Notes: a model not told the origin generated them from the sequence alone. DNA of 64,000 nt from SpSt-333 sp964371615 (GCA_964371615.1 CAYJMS010000004.1:310001-374000), one strand, 5' to 3'. Positions 9,831-19,294 are shown, counted from the first letter of the stretch. Numbers and translations are program-made.

Positions 9831-12800
9831 TCAAAAACTGAGTCTGATGCCAAATAGATAATCACGGGGATTTAAAAATGTCACCGAGGTATTGTTCGGC
9901 ATATTGATGTACGATTTCTTATCCTTCCGGACGGCATTCCTTGCCGATATTGACGGATCGTTATTCGGATTTGCTTCCAGTGGATCGTATGCAACACCGA
10001 ATGGAATATAGTCACCAATCCGATCGTCGCCTTTTTTATCCCCTTCCATCCATGGGAAACACAGCGATGCTAAGTAATCCTGATAATCATATGCATCGAC
10101 AAAACCTGCGTAATTGAGCTGCTTGAAATTAAATACATTCCGAATATCGAGATATGCCTGAAATTCAATATCGAAGGCTCGAAATGATTTCATTAGCCGA
10201 ACATCGATGTTATATGTGTCCTGCCATTGCACATTATCCACCACGCCAGGAACCGAATTCGGATTGTAGGTTGCATAGCTGCCCGCCTGCCAATTCGCAA
10301 GAATATTCACACTCCACCCGCCAAGCGGATAAACATCCATCACTGTCGGTCCGAATTCATCCGGTGAATGAAAAACGATATTTGCCCTGGCGTATGGTTG
10401 CGGATGCGGTTTTGATTGATACGGATTCAGAGCAAGATAATTCCGTTGCTTGTTGACATCCTGATAGTAGGATGTCAGGTCAAAATATCCCGACGTGCCG
10501 ACATCATAAGTATAATTAATGAATCCGCTGATCCAGACGCCGGAAATCTTTGTTATTGTCGCTTCAAATCCCCGAATATCGGCATAGTTGTTATTTGCCG
10601 CTTTATAATAATGCACCGATGTGTTGATGTTTTGATAATAAATCCATCCCGGTTGATTGGTGACATCTTTATAATAGGCGGCAATATTGATAAGGAACAT
10701 ATCAAAGGCATTCTGTTCGAAACCGAGTTCATAGGCAACAGTCTTTTCGAGTTTCATGTTCGGATTTCCAATGTACGTCACAAGACCGTTCGATTCACGT
10801 TGCAGACGGAACCGGTATGACGACGATGGCTCCGACAAGAAATGGCCGTAATTGAAATAGAGTTTGGAATTTTCGGTGATGGGATGCGATATTCCCAATC
10901 GAGGGCTTATGTAAAACTCTTTTTCTGCTTTTATTTTCGTAGCATTTTCTTCGATTTGATTTCCGAGGCCCTGGCTGTAGAGCATATCAAACGAAGGCAG
11001 GTCGTAATAATCTGTGTTCGGATTGGAATAATCAAGACGAATACCAAGATTTGCAATGAAACCTTCAAATTCAAGTTTGTCCTGGACATATCCGCCGATA
11101 CGATACGGAAAAACGTGATAGATCATGCTTCTGGTCCACGTTGACATCGATGGGCTGTACGTTCCGGAATTGATATTGAGATCATCGGTTGCATACTGAA
11201 CACCGACTTTCACTTGATTGTATTTGTCTATTTGACTTGTGATGCTGAATCGTACCGACACTGTAGCATTGACGCTTTTATCTCGTCCGAGATTCATCCA
11301 TCCGCCGGTGCTCATGACTCCGTCAATTGCACCTGAACTGTATCCCCAATAGCCGTACGGAGCCTCATCCACATAAATCCCCGGCACCGGCTCGTAGATC
11401 TTTGAAGTATCGCGAACCGCCGTCTGAAAAGTACTGTAGAAACTCTGATTGCGCTGTACGAAGAATTCATAAAACGTCGACGATGTCACCATGTGGGTCA
11501 ACGTGGCGCCGATCGTATTGCGGTAGATCGAGCTAGGGCTGTAACGATCAGGCATATAGAGGGCATTCATGCCGTCGCTGCTGCTCAACAAATCCGCTAC
11601 TTCGGATTGACTCCGCATAAGGTAGCCTGTCGGTGCGGTGGTCCATTCATACGGCGACACAGAATGCTGTTCACCGTAGAGGCCCATAAGCGTCAACTTC
11701 ATAGTCGATGTAATATCGGAAGTGACTTTCAGCATGGTATGATTATCGGTAAACGCATCACGGGAGAGAGGGTATACGAACATTTCGCGTTCGTTGAAAT
11801 AAGAAAGATAAAATCGAAGGTTTCCGAGATTCTCCCCGAAAAACGGCACCGGGCCTCCAAACGCCGCATCCACTGAATAATCCGGTTTCGTAATGTTCCC
11901 CATGCGCCTTCGCTGCCATTCCCACAGCCTTTTTGCTCCTTCCGGGGTCAAATCATTCGTCGAATCCTGATCCTCAAGCGTCGAACGGGAAACGGCATTC
12001 CAACCCTGAAAGTACGGATATTGGTTTTGCATATGTGAATCCCATGCGCCATTTTTGGTCCCTGTCCAACAGACGGCAGGATCGGTATACGGTCGATTAT
12101 AGTATGAATTGGGGTCGTAGAGCGAGATACCGAAATGTTTTGGAGCAGCGGGCCGGTACCGCATATTCACCATCCCTGTATATCGGCTTCGATCACCGTC
12201 TTTCGTAATGACATTGACAACACCGGAACGTACATTGCCGTATTCGGCATTAAATCCCCCGGTCAGCACCTGAACTTCTTGTGTGGCGGCAAGGCTCACC
12301 GCTGAATACGGAATGTTCGAACGCTCATCATTCATGTTGAATCCATCGATCACGAACATCGTTTGGTTCGATCCCCCGCCCCGCACTACTATTCCGTCGC
12401 TGCCTTCTTCAATACCAGCGTGTAATGTCAGCGCTTCCGTGATCGTTTGAATCGGCATTGATTTGATCACAGTCGGATTGATGTCAAATTGACTCGATGA
12501 AATGTCTTTTGTGACAACCGGATGTTCTGCACTGACAACAACCGCATCCATTTCAACGGCAGAAGATTGCATTTGCACATTGACCGTCTTCGTGAGATCG
12601 ATCTCCACCCTGGCATCTTCAACAATGACCGACGCATATCCGATAAGACTGAATTTGATGCTGTACGTGCCCGGCGGTACGTTTAATATTGAATATGACC
12701 CATCCACATTCGTCGACGCACCAATTGTCGTACCATTGATGAACACAACGACTCCAACCAATGGTTGTCCGTTTTCCGTATCGGTCACATTTCCTGCAAT

Positions 12801-12878
12801 TTTTCCTCCCGTACCGGCAATTACTAATACGGTGCAACACAATACCATTATGAATGTCAAAACTATTGCGTGCCTCAT
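9831..12878 (-). CDS. TonB-dependent receptor, SusC-like with carboxypeptidase-D regulatory domain (set A)
   Basis: Outer membrane TonB-gated transporter, 1015 residues. Signal peptide (about 1-24), a CarboxypepD_reg-like beta-sandwich (about 25-105, GGKIAGNVTDTENGQPLVGV), a plug domain (about 110-225, with VVRGGGSNQTMFVIDG and the NAEYGNVRSGVVNVITK signature), then a long beta-barrel ending in a terminal Phe. The substrate is unknown. No SusD gene is adjacent; the neighbours are a PorV-like barrel upstream and an FN3 secreted protein downstream. ATG 12878 was chosen because AGGAGT lies 7 bases upstream and a signal peptide follows directly. The paralogue at 21475-24672 has the same domain order and many shared motifs. 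Confidence 0.92.
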   Translation of the reverse strand: MRHAIVLTFIMVLCCTVLVIAGTGGKIAGNVTDTENGQPLVGVVVFINGTTIGASTNVDGSYSILNVPPGTYSIKFSLIGYASVIVEDARVEIDLTKTVNVQMQSSAVEMDAVVVSAEHPVVTKDISSSQFDINPTVIKSMPIQTITEALTLHAGIEEGSDGIVVRGGGSNQTMFVIDGFNMNDERSNIPYSAVSLAATQEVQVLTGGFNAEYGNVRSGVVNVITKDGDRSRYTGMVNMRYRPAAPKHFGISLYDPNSYYNRPYTDPAVCWTGTKNGAWDSHMQNQYPYFQGWNAVSRSTLEDQDSTNDLTPEGAKRLWEWQRRRMGNITKPDYSVDAAFGGPVPFFGENLGNLRFYLSYFNEREMFVYPLSRDAFTDNHTMLKVTSDITSTMKLTLMGLYGEQHSVSPYEWTTAPTGYLMRSQSEVADLLSSSDGMNALYMPDRYSPSSIYRNTIGATLTHMVTSSTFYEFFVQRNQSFYSTFQTAVRDTSKIYEPVPGIYVDEAPYGYWGYSSGAIDGVMSTGGWMNLGRDKSVNATVSVRFSITSQIDKYNQVKVGVQYATDDLNINSGTYSPSMSTWTRSMIYHVFPYRIGGYVQDKLEFEGFIANLGIRLDYSNPNTDYYDLPSFDMLYSQGLGNQIEENATKIKAEKEFYISPRLGISHPITENSKLYFNYGHFLSEPSSSYRFRLQRESNGLVTYIGNPNMKLEKTVAYELGFEQNAFDMFLINIAAYYKDVTNQPGWIYYQNINTSVHYYKAANNNYADIRGFEATITKISGVWISGFINYTYDVGTSGYFDLTSYYQDVNKQRNYLALNPYQSKPHPQPYARANIVFHSPDEFGPTVMDVYPLGGWSVNILANWQAGSYATYNPNSVPGVVDNVQWQDTYNIDVRLMKSFRAFDIEFQAYLDIRNVFNFKQLNYAGFVDAYDYQDYLASLCFPWMEGDKKGDDRIGDYIPFGVAYDPLEANPNNDPSISARNAVRKDKKSYINMPNNTSVTFLNPRDYLFGIRLSF

Positions 12879-12938
12879 TGTTACACTCCTGTAATGTTTT
12901 TCTAGATCACACATGTGTGGTTTATCTGAAAAACGGGT

Positions 12939-14006
12939 CTATAGTGAAAATCGTACCGAGATTCTGTGGATATCGTTGAACACCACTTGCGGCATATACG
13001 AATAATCGATGGCGAGGCCGAATTTCCGTACGCCGATGCCTGCCGTGAGGTCATAATCCGTATGCCGGGTAATATACCCTGCTCTGATTATGATTGTTTT
13101 CATGAAAGAATATTCACCGCCAATATTCAGGTATTCATAGTATGACCTGGGATGAACGGCATCGACGGACACATACAGAGAATGCAGTTCACCGAAACTC
13201 GGTACAATATCCATAAGATCCATGGAAATGCCGATTTTAAATGTCAGAGGCAATTGGAAGCTTTCTCTTTCGTATTTCAACTCCCTAGAGAAATTGGTTA
13301 TGGACATGCCGAAGGCGAGACTCTTCAATCCGGTCTTATATATCGTGCCGAAATCAAATGCCAGAACGTTGAGTGAATAATCCCTTTCGACAAGCGCCGT
13401 ATCTGTACGGATAGTGACGGAATCGACAAGCACCTTCGAATACACAGGTACGACACTTTTTCCAAGACTTTGGTATGCGTACTTCACCTGGCCGCCGACG
13501 GAGAATTTATCGGATAATGCCCTCCCGTACCCAAGGCCGACAACGTATGCTGCGGGCTGTGGTACGCCGACGATGTCTTCAAATCCCTGTTCATTTTGTG
13601 CAACACGGGTGAAATTAAAATCACCGTAGTCAACCGACAGGAAACTTACACCGATCACCCCGTATGTTCCATCGAACGGCGCAAATGCTGCAGTGCCCGA
13701 CATATAGGTAATGTCCGCCAACCATTTCATCTGGCTGCCAATGATATCGATCGAACTGATTCCTGCAATGCCGGCTGGATTATACAATAATGCCGCAGAG
13801 GATCCCATCATTGTAGTAAATGCTTCACCCATGCCCGTGGCACGGGCATCGGTTCCGACGCTCAGGAATTGAAATCCTGATTGCGCTAATTTTTGTTGAG
13901 CATTGGCAACCTGAATGAAGAGGCATTGAAGTGCCAGAACAATATATGCAACATATCGTCGGTTTCGTTCGGTATTTCTCAAGTGACTTCTAATCTTTGA
14001 GGACAC
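12939..14006 (-). CDS. PorV/PorQ-family (UPF0164) outer membrane barrel (set A)
   Basis: Predicted outer membrane beta-barrel of the PorV/UPF0164 family, related to FadL-type barrels; 355 residues with signal peptide ending at VANAQ. The N-terminus carries the family motif LSVGTDARATGMGEAF and LYNPAGIAG. T9SS PorV carries cargo away from the translocon, but this family is broad, and the function here is not proven. The start is a GTG at 14006 with AGGTGA 7 bases upstream; no ATG gives a complete signal peptide. It lies between the TIG lipoprotein gene (69 bases upstream) and the TonB receptor gene (60 bases downstream). The paralogue at 18281-19294 shares the same N-terminal motif. Confidence 0.88.
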   Translation of the reverse strand: MSSKIRSHLRNTERNRRYVAYIVLALQCLFIQVANAQQKLAQSGFQFLSVGTDARATGMGEAFTTMMGSSAALLYNPAGIAGISSIDIIGSQMKWLADITYMSGTAAFAPFDGTYGVIGVSFLSVDYGDFNFTRVAQNEQGFEDIVGVPQPAAYVVGLGYGRALSDKFSVGGQVKYAYQSLGKSVVPVYSKVLVDSVTIRTDTALVERDYSLNVLAFDFGTIYKTGLKSLAFGMSITNFSRELKYERESFQLPLTFKIGISMDLMDIVPSFGELHSLYVSVDAVHPRSYYEYLNIGGEYSFMKTIIIRAGYITRHTDYDLTAGIGVRKFGLAIDYSYMPQVVFNDIHRISVRFSL

Positions 14007-14075
14007 AATGTCACCTTTCGTTTATTCTATAATAAAATGAGACGGAGAGAATTCTCTCAGCAGTCTCTTGAAGTA

Positions 14076-15275
14076 CTACAGAGTGGCGCCGTAGTACGGA
14101 GCGCTTTTTTCTCCTGTCACATTAATTTTAAGAAGAAGACCGTCTACGGTCGAACAGTACAGATCGTCGATATTTCCCCACGACAAAACCGCAACACCGG
14201 ATCCAAACAATTGCTTATAGACCGTTAATGGTGTTCTGTAACTTTTTCCCGGCGTAACGACGACGATGCCCGCCTCAGAATCTACGCCGATATACAAATC
14301 TCCGTCGGAAGTGAACGTGATGGCCAGCGGTGTGACCTGCGGAAATGCCGTGGCAAAATCAAAATATATTTCGGGAGTACCGAGACCGCCTGACGTAATT
14401 TGTGCTCGCCAAATTTTTTCGCCTGCATCTGTGAGTGCCGCAAAATAGAGATATCCGTCGTACACTCGCAATGAGTGTATTTCTCCGGTAAAGGGGTAGG
14501 TCGTCACCGTTTTGTCCGGTGCAATTCGGTAGATACTGATATTGTTCCCGCCCGCCCACAGGTTACCGTTTTGATCAAAATCGATATCACCCAGTGTTAC
14601 TCCAGAAGTCAGCGCAGACCATACCGTTGCCGCTGCTCCGCCGCCGGGTGCAAAGCGGTATACCGCCCGAATATTTCGAACGGCATATAAATAGCCGCCG
14701 GGACCCATCTTAATATCAGTCCAGTCTCCTCCTGTCTTGGGAGCATAAGCAGACCTTGTTCCCAAGGGATCAAATTTCAGAATCCCTGCCTCAAGGCTAT
14801 TGACAGAAAAACCAGTATAAAGATTGCCTGAGGAATCGGTTGTCACCGTTTTTGAAAGTTCGATTGATTGCAGATCTCCGAATATTGCGACTGCCGGTTT
14901 CAAGCTGTAGCCAACCTTATTACTAAATTCGTACGATCCATGGACGGCAACCCTGATAGTAACGCTATCGCTTACCAGAAGCGGTGCGATAATTTTTATC
15001 TCAGTACCTGTTGCCTGTATTACCACGGCAGATTGGGCGTTAAAAAAGACCTCATTGTCGGTCAGTATACTGGAGAATCCTGTTCCCTGTATAACGACCG
15101 TATCGACGCCTGCAACTGCACTACCAATCGGGGTCACGGAGGAAATGGTCGGATTCGGGAAGGTGGTTGTCGTCGGATGGTATAGGCTGATATTCTCATC
15201 TTCTGAGCAGCCGATGAATGGTATTATGACAACAAGGATAATAAAAAATGATGATGCTCGTAAGGTTGGATACAT
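14076..15275 (-). CDS. IPT/TIG-domain lipoprotein with beta-propeller repeats (set A)
   Basis: Predicted lipoprotein, 399 residues. The signal sequence ends in the lipobox PFIGC with Cys23 as the lipidated residue. An IPT/TIG immunoglobulin-like domain (about 42-125, PTISSVTPIGS and VVIQGTGFS) is followed by NHL-like propeller blades, for example IDFDQNGNLWAGG and ITFTSDGDLYIGV. Proteins with this layout in Bacteroidetes often sit beside SusC/SusD transporters and bind surface glycans; that role here is inferred. The ATG at 15275 has an AGGCAGG-type site upstream. It is probably the first gene of its transcript, because two hairpins separate it from the T9SS gene. The paralogue at 17019-18233 has the same domains. 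Confidence 0.86.
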   Translation of the reverse strand: MYPTLRASSFFIILVVIIPFIGCSEDENISLYHPTTTTFPNPTISSVTPIGSAVAGVDTVVIQGTGFSSILTDNEVFFNAQSAVVIQATGTEIKIIAPLLVSDSVTIRVAVHGSYEFSNKVGYSLKPAVAIFGDLQSIELSKTVTTDSSGNLYTGFSVNSLEAGILKFDPLGTRSAYAPKTGGDWTDIKMGPGGYLYAVRNIRAVYRFAPGGGAAATVWSALTSGVTLGDIDFDQNGNLWAGGNNISIYRIAPDKTVTTYPFTGEIHSLRVYDGYLYFAALTDAGEKIWRAQITSGGLGTPEIYFDFATAFPQVTPLAITFTSDGDLYIGVDSEAGIVVVTPGKSYRTPLTVYKQLFGSGVAVLSWGNIDDLYCSTVDGLLLKINVTGEKSAPYYGATL

Positions 15276-15405
15276 TGGAGGACCTGCCTTTGTATTTCGA
15301 AATCTTGAATCGTCGTGTTCACTGGTGTTATGTTATAATTCTCCTGCCGATAACCGATAATTCAAGCGAAGTGTATGCTATGAAGGAGTCAGTGTCTAAA
15401 ATAAC

Positions 15406-15441
15406 AATGCCCCCGGAAATCGTTAAATTTCTGGAGGCATT
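15406..15441 (-). promoter_or_regulatory. 15-base-pair leader hairpin, possible attenuator
   Basis: Arms 15406-15420 and 15427-15441 pair at 14 of 15 positions (one of them a G-U pair) around the loop bases 15421-15426. On the minus strand the stem is followed by GTTATTTTAGAC, a modest U-rich stretch. It lies about 130 bases before the TIG lipoprotein ATG at 15275. It could be a second terminator, an attenuator or an mRNA stability element. Confidence 0.5.
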
Positions 15442-15535
15442 ACTCGTTTGCCAATCTCTGGCCTTGACGTCGAGACCGGTTGTAGTTTTTAACAGTAACG
15501 GAATCCATTGGTGGATGCCAAAATAGTTAAATAGT

Positions 15536-15577
15536 GTTGACACAAAACCCGATCGGATTTCCGGGCTTTGTGTCAAC
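15536..15577 (-). terminator. Hairpin terminator after the T9SS cargo gene
   Basis: Arms GTTGACACAAAACCC (15536-15550) and GGGCTTTGTGTCAAC (15563-15577) pair over 15 positions with one wobble. It begins 35 bases after the stop codon at 15613. The GTGT/ACACAAAACCC style resembles the terminator at 7547-7582. Confidence 0.7.
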
Positions 15578-15612
15578 GAGATACATTATACCGCAAAATG
15601 CGTCGTACGGTA

Positions 15613-16923
15613 CTATTTCATTAACAACATCTTCTTTGTTTCAACAAATCCATCCGAAGTTTTCAGTGTATAGAAATACACGCCGGCAGAGAGATGTAAA
15701 GCATCAAAGCTTGTCTTGTAAACACCGGCAGAATGTGTGCCTTCCGCAAGCGTTGCGATCTCTTTACCCAGTACATCGAACACCTTCAGTGTGATGGAAG
15801 AGCTGTACTTTAAGCTGAATGTAATTTGTGTTGTCGGGTTAAACGGATTCGGATAGTTCTGTTCCAACGAATAGCTATTCGCCACAGTATTCGGATCGCG
15901 TTTTACGTTCGTCGGACCACGTTTGTGCATTTCCACAAAGTGATTGTTCATTACTGTAAATGCACCGACATATACCGTGTCTCCTGTCGGACTGAATGCA
16001 ATACCACGCGGACGGGGATCGTATGCAGCATCCGTTTCGCCGTGCCATTTTATACTGTCAGTAAACTGCTCTGTTGTCAGATTATACAGGTACCATGCAT
16101 ATCCCGAAAGTCCTGATGTAGTATCGGGCATACCGGAGACGATATTTCCGGAACCAACCCAAATTCCACCGCCTTTTGGATCCCATGCCATCGTTTCGAT
16201 TGCAATTCCCAATTTCAACGTATCGGGAGCAGTGTACGGTCCAAGCGATCCGTTGTCACTGTGGAAATGGATCAACTGCTTTACTCCAAAACGCGGTACA
16301 TAAACATCGTTTCCGTCATCGGAAACCAATAGTGTTCGCCCGTAATCTTTCAGTGTGTCGGCATACAAGCCGGCTGCAGAAAAATCAGGATTTAAAATTG
16401 CACCTGCTGGTCCCGGCAACACCGGTGCAAGGAAAATCTCTCCCGTGGTTTTGGCAACGGCAACACCAGCGATGGAGCTTGTATAGCCCGGAATAGGACT
16501 TACTACCCTATTCATTCCGGCGCCTGTTTGCCAATTAATCCTTAGCAACAAAGTGGATGGTTTCACAGAAAGAAAGTTTCCGTCCGGATCCGATACTCCG
16601 CCATACCCAATACCCAATGTATCTGTATCAGCGCCCGTGGTGACAGTCTTTATCGGTGAAAACGACGCTTCGGTACCATTAGGATTGAACACCTTAATGA
16701 CACCAACTTTTCTGTATGTTATCCCATCGCCGAGCAGAATGCTGTCGACAGATCCCGAATACGACTGGATCCACACTTTCCCTGCTGGATCAACGGCAAG
16801 ACCGCCGTTAAGACCGCCGGCAAAACGCAGATTGGTATCAGGAAACACTTTTACAAATGTCCATTGTGCCTCTGCTGTGAGTGCAACGAGTGCAACAAGG
16901 AGAATTGCTTTAAATATTTTCAT
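15613..16923 (-). CDS. Secreted propeller protein with T9SS type A sorting tail
   Basis: Secreted T9SS cargo of 436 residues, function unknown. Signal peptide of about 19 residues (MKIFKAILLVALVALTAEA), a body with propeller-like blades (LAVDPAGKVWIQSYSG, MAWDPKGGGIWVGSG, IAFSPTGDTVYVG), and a canonical C-terminal sorting domain of about 75 residues starting at LEQNYPNPFNPTT and ending TKKMLLMK. The tail should be recognised by the T9SS translocon and usually removed. The blades resemble those in the two neighbouring TIG lipoproteins, so the three may share ancestry. ATG 16923 has a perfect AGGAGGT site. It lies exactly between the two paralogous outer-membrane sets. Confidence 0.9.
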   Translation of the reverse strand: MKIFKAILLVALVALTAEAQWTFVKVFPDTNLRFAGGLNGGLAVDPAGKVWIQSYSGSVDSILLGDGITYRKVGVIKVFNPNGTEASFSPIKTVTTGADTDTLGIGYGGVSDPDGNFLSVKPSTLLLRINWQTGAGMNRVVSPIPGYTSSIAGVAVAKTTGEIFLAPVLPGPAGAILNPDFSAAGLYADTLKDYGRTLLVSDDGNDVYVPRFGVKQLIHFHSDNGSLGPYTAPDTLKLGIAIETMAWDPKGGGIWVGSGNIVSGMPDTTSGLSGYAWYLYNLTTEQFTDSIKWHGETDAAYDPRPRGIAFSPTGDTVYVGAFTVMNNHFVEMHKRGPTNVKRDPNTVANSYSLEQNYPNPFNPTTQITFSLKYSSSITLKVFDVLGKEIATLAEGTHSAGVYKTSFDALHLSAGVYFYTLKTSDGFVETKKMLLMK

Positions 16924-16990
16924 TTGTACCTCCTAAAAAATGAGAATAGTGAATAAATTTGAAACTGTGTTGCAATTATTTTTTTCTGAT

Positions 16991-17001
16991 CCACCTCCTT
17001 T
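16991..17001 (-). other. Orphan extended Shine-Dalgarno sequence
   Basis: The minus strand reads AAAGGAGGTGG at this site, matching the 16S rRNA 3' tail over a long stretch, but no ATG follows at the normal distance. The next real start, at 16923, has its own AGGAGGT. It may be a ribosome standby or pausing site, or a remnant of a lost gene start. Confidence 0.45.
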
Positions 17002-17018
17002 GCAATATAAATAGTTAA

Positions 17019-18233
17019 TTAATGTACTCCATAATAGGGTGCACCGGTTTTATTTGTGCGTAGAATATTTAAATTACCTTCAAATGTGGCGGCAAGTAGT
17101 TTATCTCCTTCACCCCAGGCAAGGGATGTACATGATGTGCCAAAATTTGCAGCATAACCCTTGAACGGTGTGGAGTAAGATCCGTCCGGAGCAACGATAA
17201 TTATTCCTTCCGGCGCTTTGGTTGCGATATAAAGATATCCGTCGGAAGAAATGGTCATCGAAAGACCCGAATATCCAATGCCAAATGCATTATCAATATT
17301 AAAATATGGCGTTATTGTACCAAGTGTATCTCCATTGATGGGTGCTCTAAATACTTGTTCAATCGAATCTTTAAGCGCCGAAAAATAGAGATGGCCGTTG
17401 AACACCCGTACGGCACGCACGGTCGCAGAAAACGTACTTACCTTGAACGATTTGTCCGGTTTAATGCAATACAGACCGATTGCTTTCCCGCCTGCCCACA
17501 AATTTCCGTTTTGATCAAAATCCATATCGGAAAGTAAATTGGGAGCCGGAATACTCACCCACGGTGCGGCGGTTCCTCCTCCCGCCCCAAAACGATAGAC
17601 CGCACGCGCATTCCTGGCGCCATACAGAAAATTGTCCTGGCCCAATTTCAACGAAGTCCAGGCGACATTACCGGACAACTTATTGCCATATTGTGTTTTT
17701 ACGCCGCCGGGCGTTATAATATACACGCCGTTATCGATATTGCTTGCCAGTAAATTAAAATAGATATTTCCGGCGCTGTCGGGTGTAAGGCCAGCGGCGC
17801 CGTTCGTCGGAGGTGTAAAATTTCCAAACGGTTCAACGGCAAGATCCAACCGATAAGTTTTCTCCGCGCTGTACAGGTCGGCACCGGTGACACCGACTTT
17901 TACAGACATATTTCCTGAATCAGCCGGCGTGTCCACAACCAGTTGAGTGGCGGTGGCGGTAATTACGGTTCCGGCTTTGCCGCTGAAGAAAACATAATTT
18001 TCATCCGGAGTTGCGGAAAAATTTTTTCCGTAGATCGTGATCGGAATGGTAGCGGCTAATGCACCGCCGGAAGGAGAAATACTGTCGACGACCGGCTGCG
18101 GTTTCCCGACATAGTCCGGGTCGTATAAACTCGGAGTAATATCATTTTCGCATCCGCTCATGACTACAAATAGTGCACACGCGATGATCACGAGACCGGA
18201 CGATTGAAATGCGATTCTTTTATATTTTTTCAT
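17019..18233 (-). CDS. IPT/TIG-domain lipoprotein with beta-propeller repeats (set B)
   Basis: Predicted lipoprotein of 404 residues, paralogue of the 14076-15275 product. Lipobox VMSGC with Cys28, TIG domain (about 46-125, PVVDSISPSGG and ITIYGKNFS), then propeller blades including MDFDQNGNLWAGGKAIGLY, nearly identical in core to the set A blade IDFDQNGNLWAGGNNISIY. The C-terminal ends are also alike (GAPYYGVH versus SAPYYGATL). ATG 18233 was preferred over an upstream GTG at 18275 because the lipoprotein signal starts there. It follows the PorV-like gene by 47 bases and is the last gene of set B. The likely location is the outer membrane; ligand unknown. Confidence 0.86.
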   Translation of the reverse strand: MKKYKRIAFQSSGLVIIACALFVVMSGCENDITPSLYDPDYVGKPQPVVDSISPSGGALAATIPITIYGKNFSATPDENYVFFSGKAGTVITATATQLVVDTPADSGNMSVKVGVTGADLYSAEKTYRLDLAVEPFGNFTPPTNGAAGLTPDSAGNIYFNLLASNIDNGVYIITPGGVKTQYGNKLSGNVAWTSLKLGQDNFLYGARNARAVYRFGAGGGTAAPWVSIPAPNLLSDMDFDQNGNLWAGGKAIGLYCIKPDKSFKVSTFSATVRAVRVFNGHLYFSALKDSIEQVFRAPINGDTLGTITPYFNIDNAFGIGYSGLSMTISSDGYLYIATKAPEGIIIVAPDGSYSTPFKGYAANFGTSCTSLAWGEGDKLLAATFEGNLNILRTNKTGAPYYGVH

Positions 18234-18280
18234 AAACGTGCCAATAATGATCGTAAAATAATGTTCGGTGTTCACTTACT

Positions 18281-19294
18281 TCATAGAATTGAAAATTGAA
18301 CGCCTAACCGATGTACTTTTGAGAATACTCCGAATGGAGTGTAAGAATAATCGATGCCCAAATGTACGCCGGCGAGGCTCTTTTGCGCTCCGAATCCCCA
18401 TGTAAAACCATACTCATCATTATTAAACATATATCCCCCCCGGACGCTGAGGATTTCCATAAACGTATATTCACCGCCGATGTTGATCTGCTCCGGATAA
18501 TCTCTCGGATGTGTGGCATCGACTGAAACCATCAGGGATTGACTTTCCTTGCCGACTTCGATTAAGTCCATCACGTTCATGGAAACACCGATCCTGAATA
18601 TCAACGGTAACTGGAATTCTTCTTCTTCGTATTTCAGTTCCTTCGAGAAATTTCTGACGGAAACGCCGAAGTTCAAACTTTTAAAGCCGGTGCGATAGAG
18701 CATCCCGATATCGAACACCATCACGTCCAATGAACTTTCCGTTCTGAGACGATTTCCCTGCGGGTCGATGCTGGTAACGGTGCTGCCGATATTTTGAGTG
18801 ACGTATTTGACATTTCCTCCGACACCAAACCGATCGCTCAAGGCTATGGCATATCCCAGGCCGAATGCCGTGGCTGTTGGTTTGAACGTACCAATGTCGA
18901 GATATCCCTGTTCGTTATCGGCGCGGACGGTTTCTTGAAAGTCACCATAGTCGACAAATTGCATGGACACGCCAAACACACCCCAGTCCCCCCCGGAAGG
19001 ATTTATGGAGACGGCGGCGAAATTATGGCTAATATCCGCTATCCATTCCGTTTGGCCGACATTGACATCCACAAACGATTGCTGTCTGGCCATCCCTGCG
19101 GGATTGAAAAACATTGCCATCGATTGTCCATCCATCGATGTCAATGCTTCCCCCATACCCGCTGCACGCGCGCTTGCTCCGACGTTTAGAAATTTCATAC
19201 CGGTCTGTGCGAGTTTTCTATCCTGGCTACTCAGCATTGAGACATGAAGAACAATCAGCAACAAGAGGAAAATAAAAAGTTTTTGTTTTTTCAT
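18281..19294 (-). CDS. PorV/PorQ-family (UPF0164) outer membrane barrel (set B)
   Basis: Predicted outer membrane barrel of 337 residues, paralogue of 12939-14006. It has a signal peptide ending near MLSSQD, then KLAQTGMKFLNVGASARAAGMGEAL and MFFNPAGMAR, matching set A almost position for position, and a shared C-terminal third (GGEYTFMEILSVRGGY). An ATG at 19306 is also possible; 19294 was chosen because the MKK signal peptide begins there. It sits 32 bases after the FN3 gene and 47 bases before the TIG lipoprotein gene. Role as a T9SS-like carrier or a porin is not settled by sequence. Confidence 0.88.
   Translation of the reverse strand: MKKQKLFIFLLLLIVLHVSMLSSQDRKLAQTGMKFLNVGASARAAGMGEALTSMDGQSMAMFFNPAGMARQQSFVDVNVGQTEWIADISHNFAAVSINPSGGDWGVFGVSMQFVDYGDFQETVRADNEQGYLDIGTFKPTATAFGLGYAIALSDRFGVGGNVKYVTQNIGSTVTSIDPQGNRLRTESSLDVMVFDIGMLYRTGFKSLNFGVSVRNFSKELKYEEEEFQLPLIFRIGVSMNVMDLIEVGKESQSLMVSVDATHPRDYPEQINIGGEYTFMEILSVRGGYMFNNDEYGFTWGFGAQKSLAGVHLGIDYSYTPFGVFSKVHRLGVQFSIL

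Larger units (their letters stand above)
15276..15612. other. 337-base spacer with leader hairpin and terminator
   Basis: No convincing gene is present. The stretch holds a terminator after the T9SS gene (15536-15577) and a second strong hairpin (15406-15441) in the probable leader of the TIG lipoprotein gene. No confident promoter was found; the sequence between 15276 and 15405 would have to hold it if the second hairpin is a terminator. Confidence 0.6.

Noticed and set aside
15276..15605. Small frames of 80-100 codons in the spacer between the TIG lipoprotein and the T9SS cargo gene
   Set aside because: They cross hairpins and a terminator and have no ribosome binding site or family signature.
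16920..16994. 24-codon leader peptide whose stop overlaps the ATG at 16923
   Set aside because: The GTG start lies inside its own Shine-Dalgarno sequence, leaving no room for initiation; kept only as the orphan-site finding.
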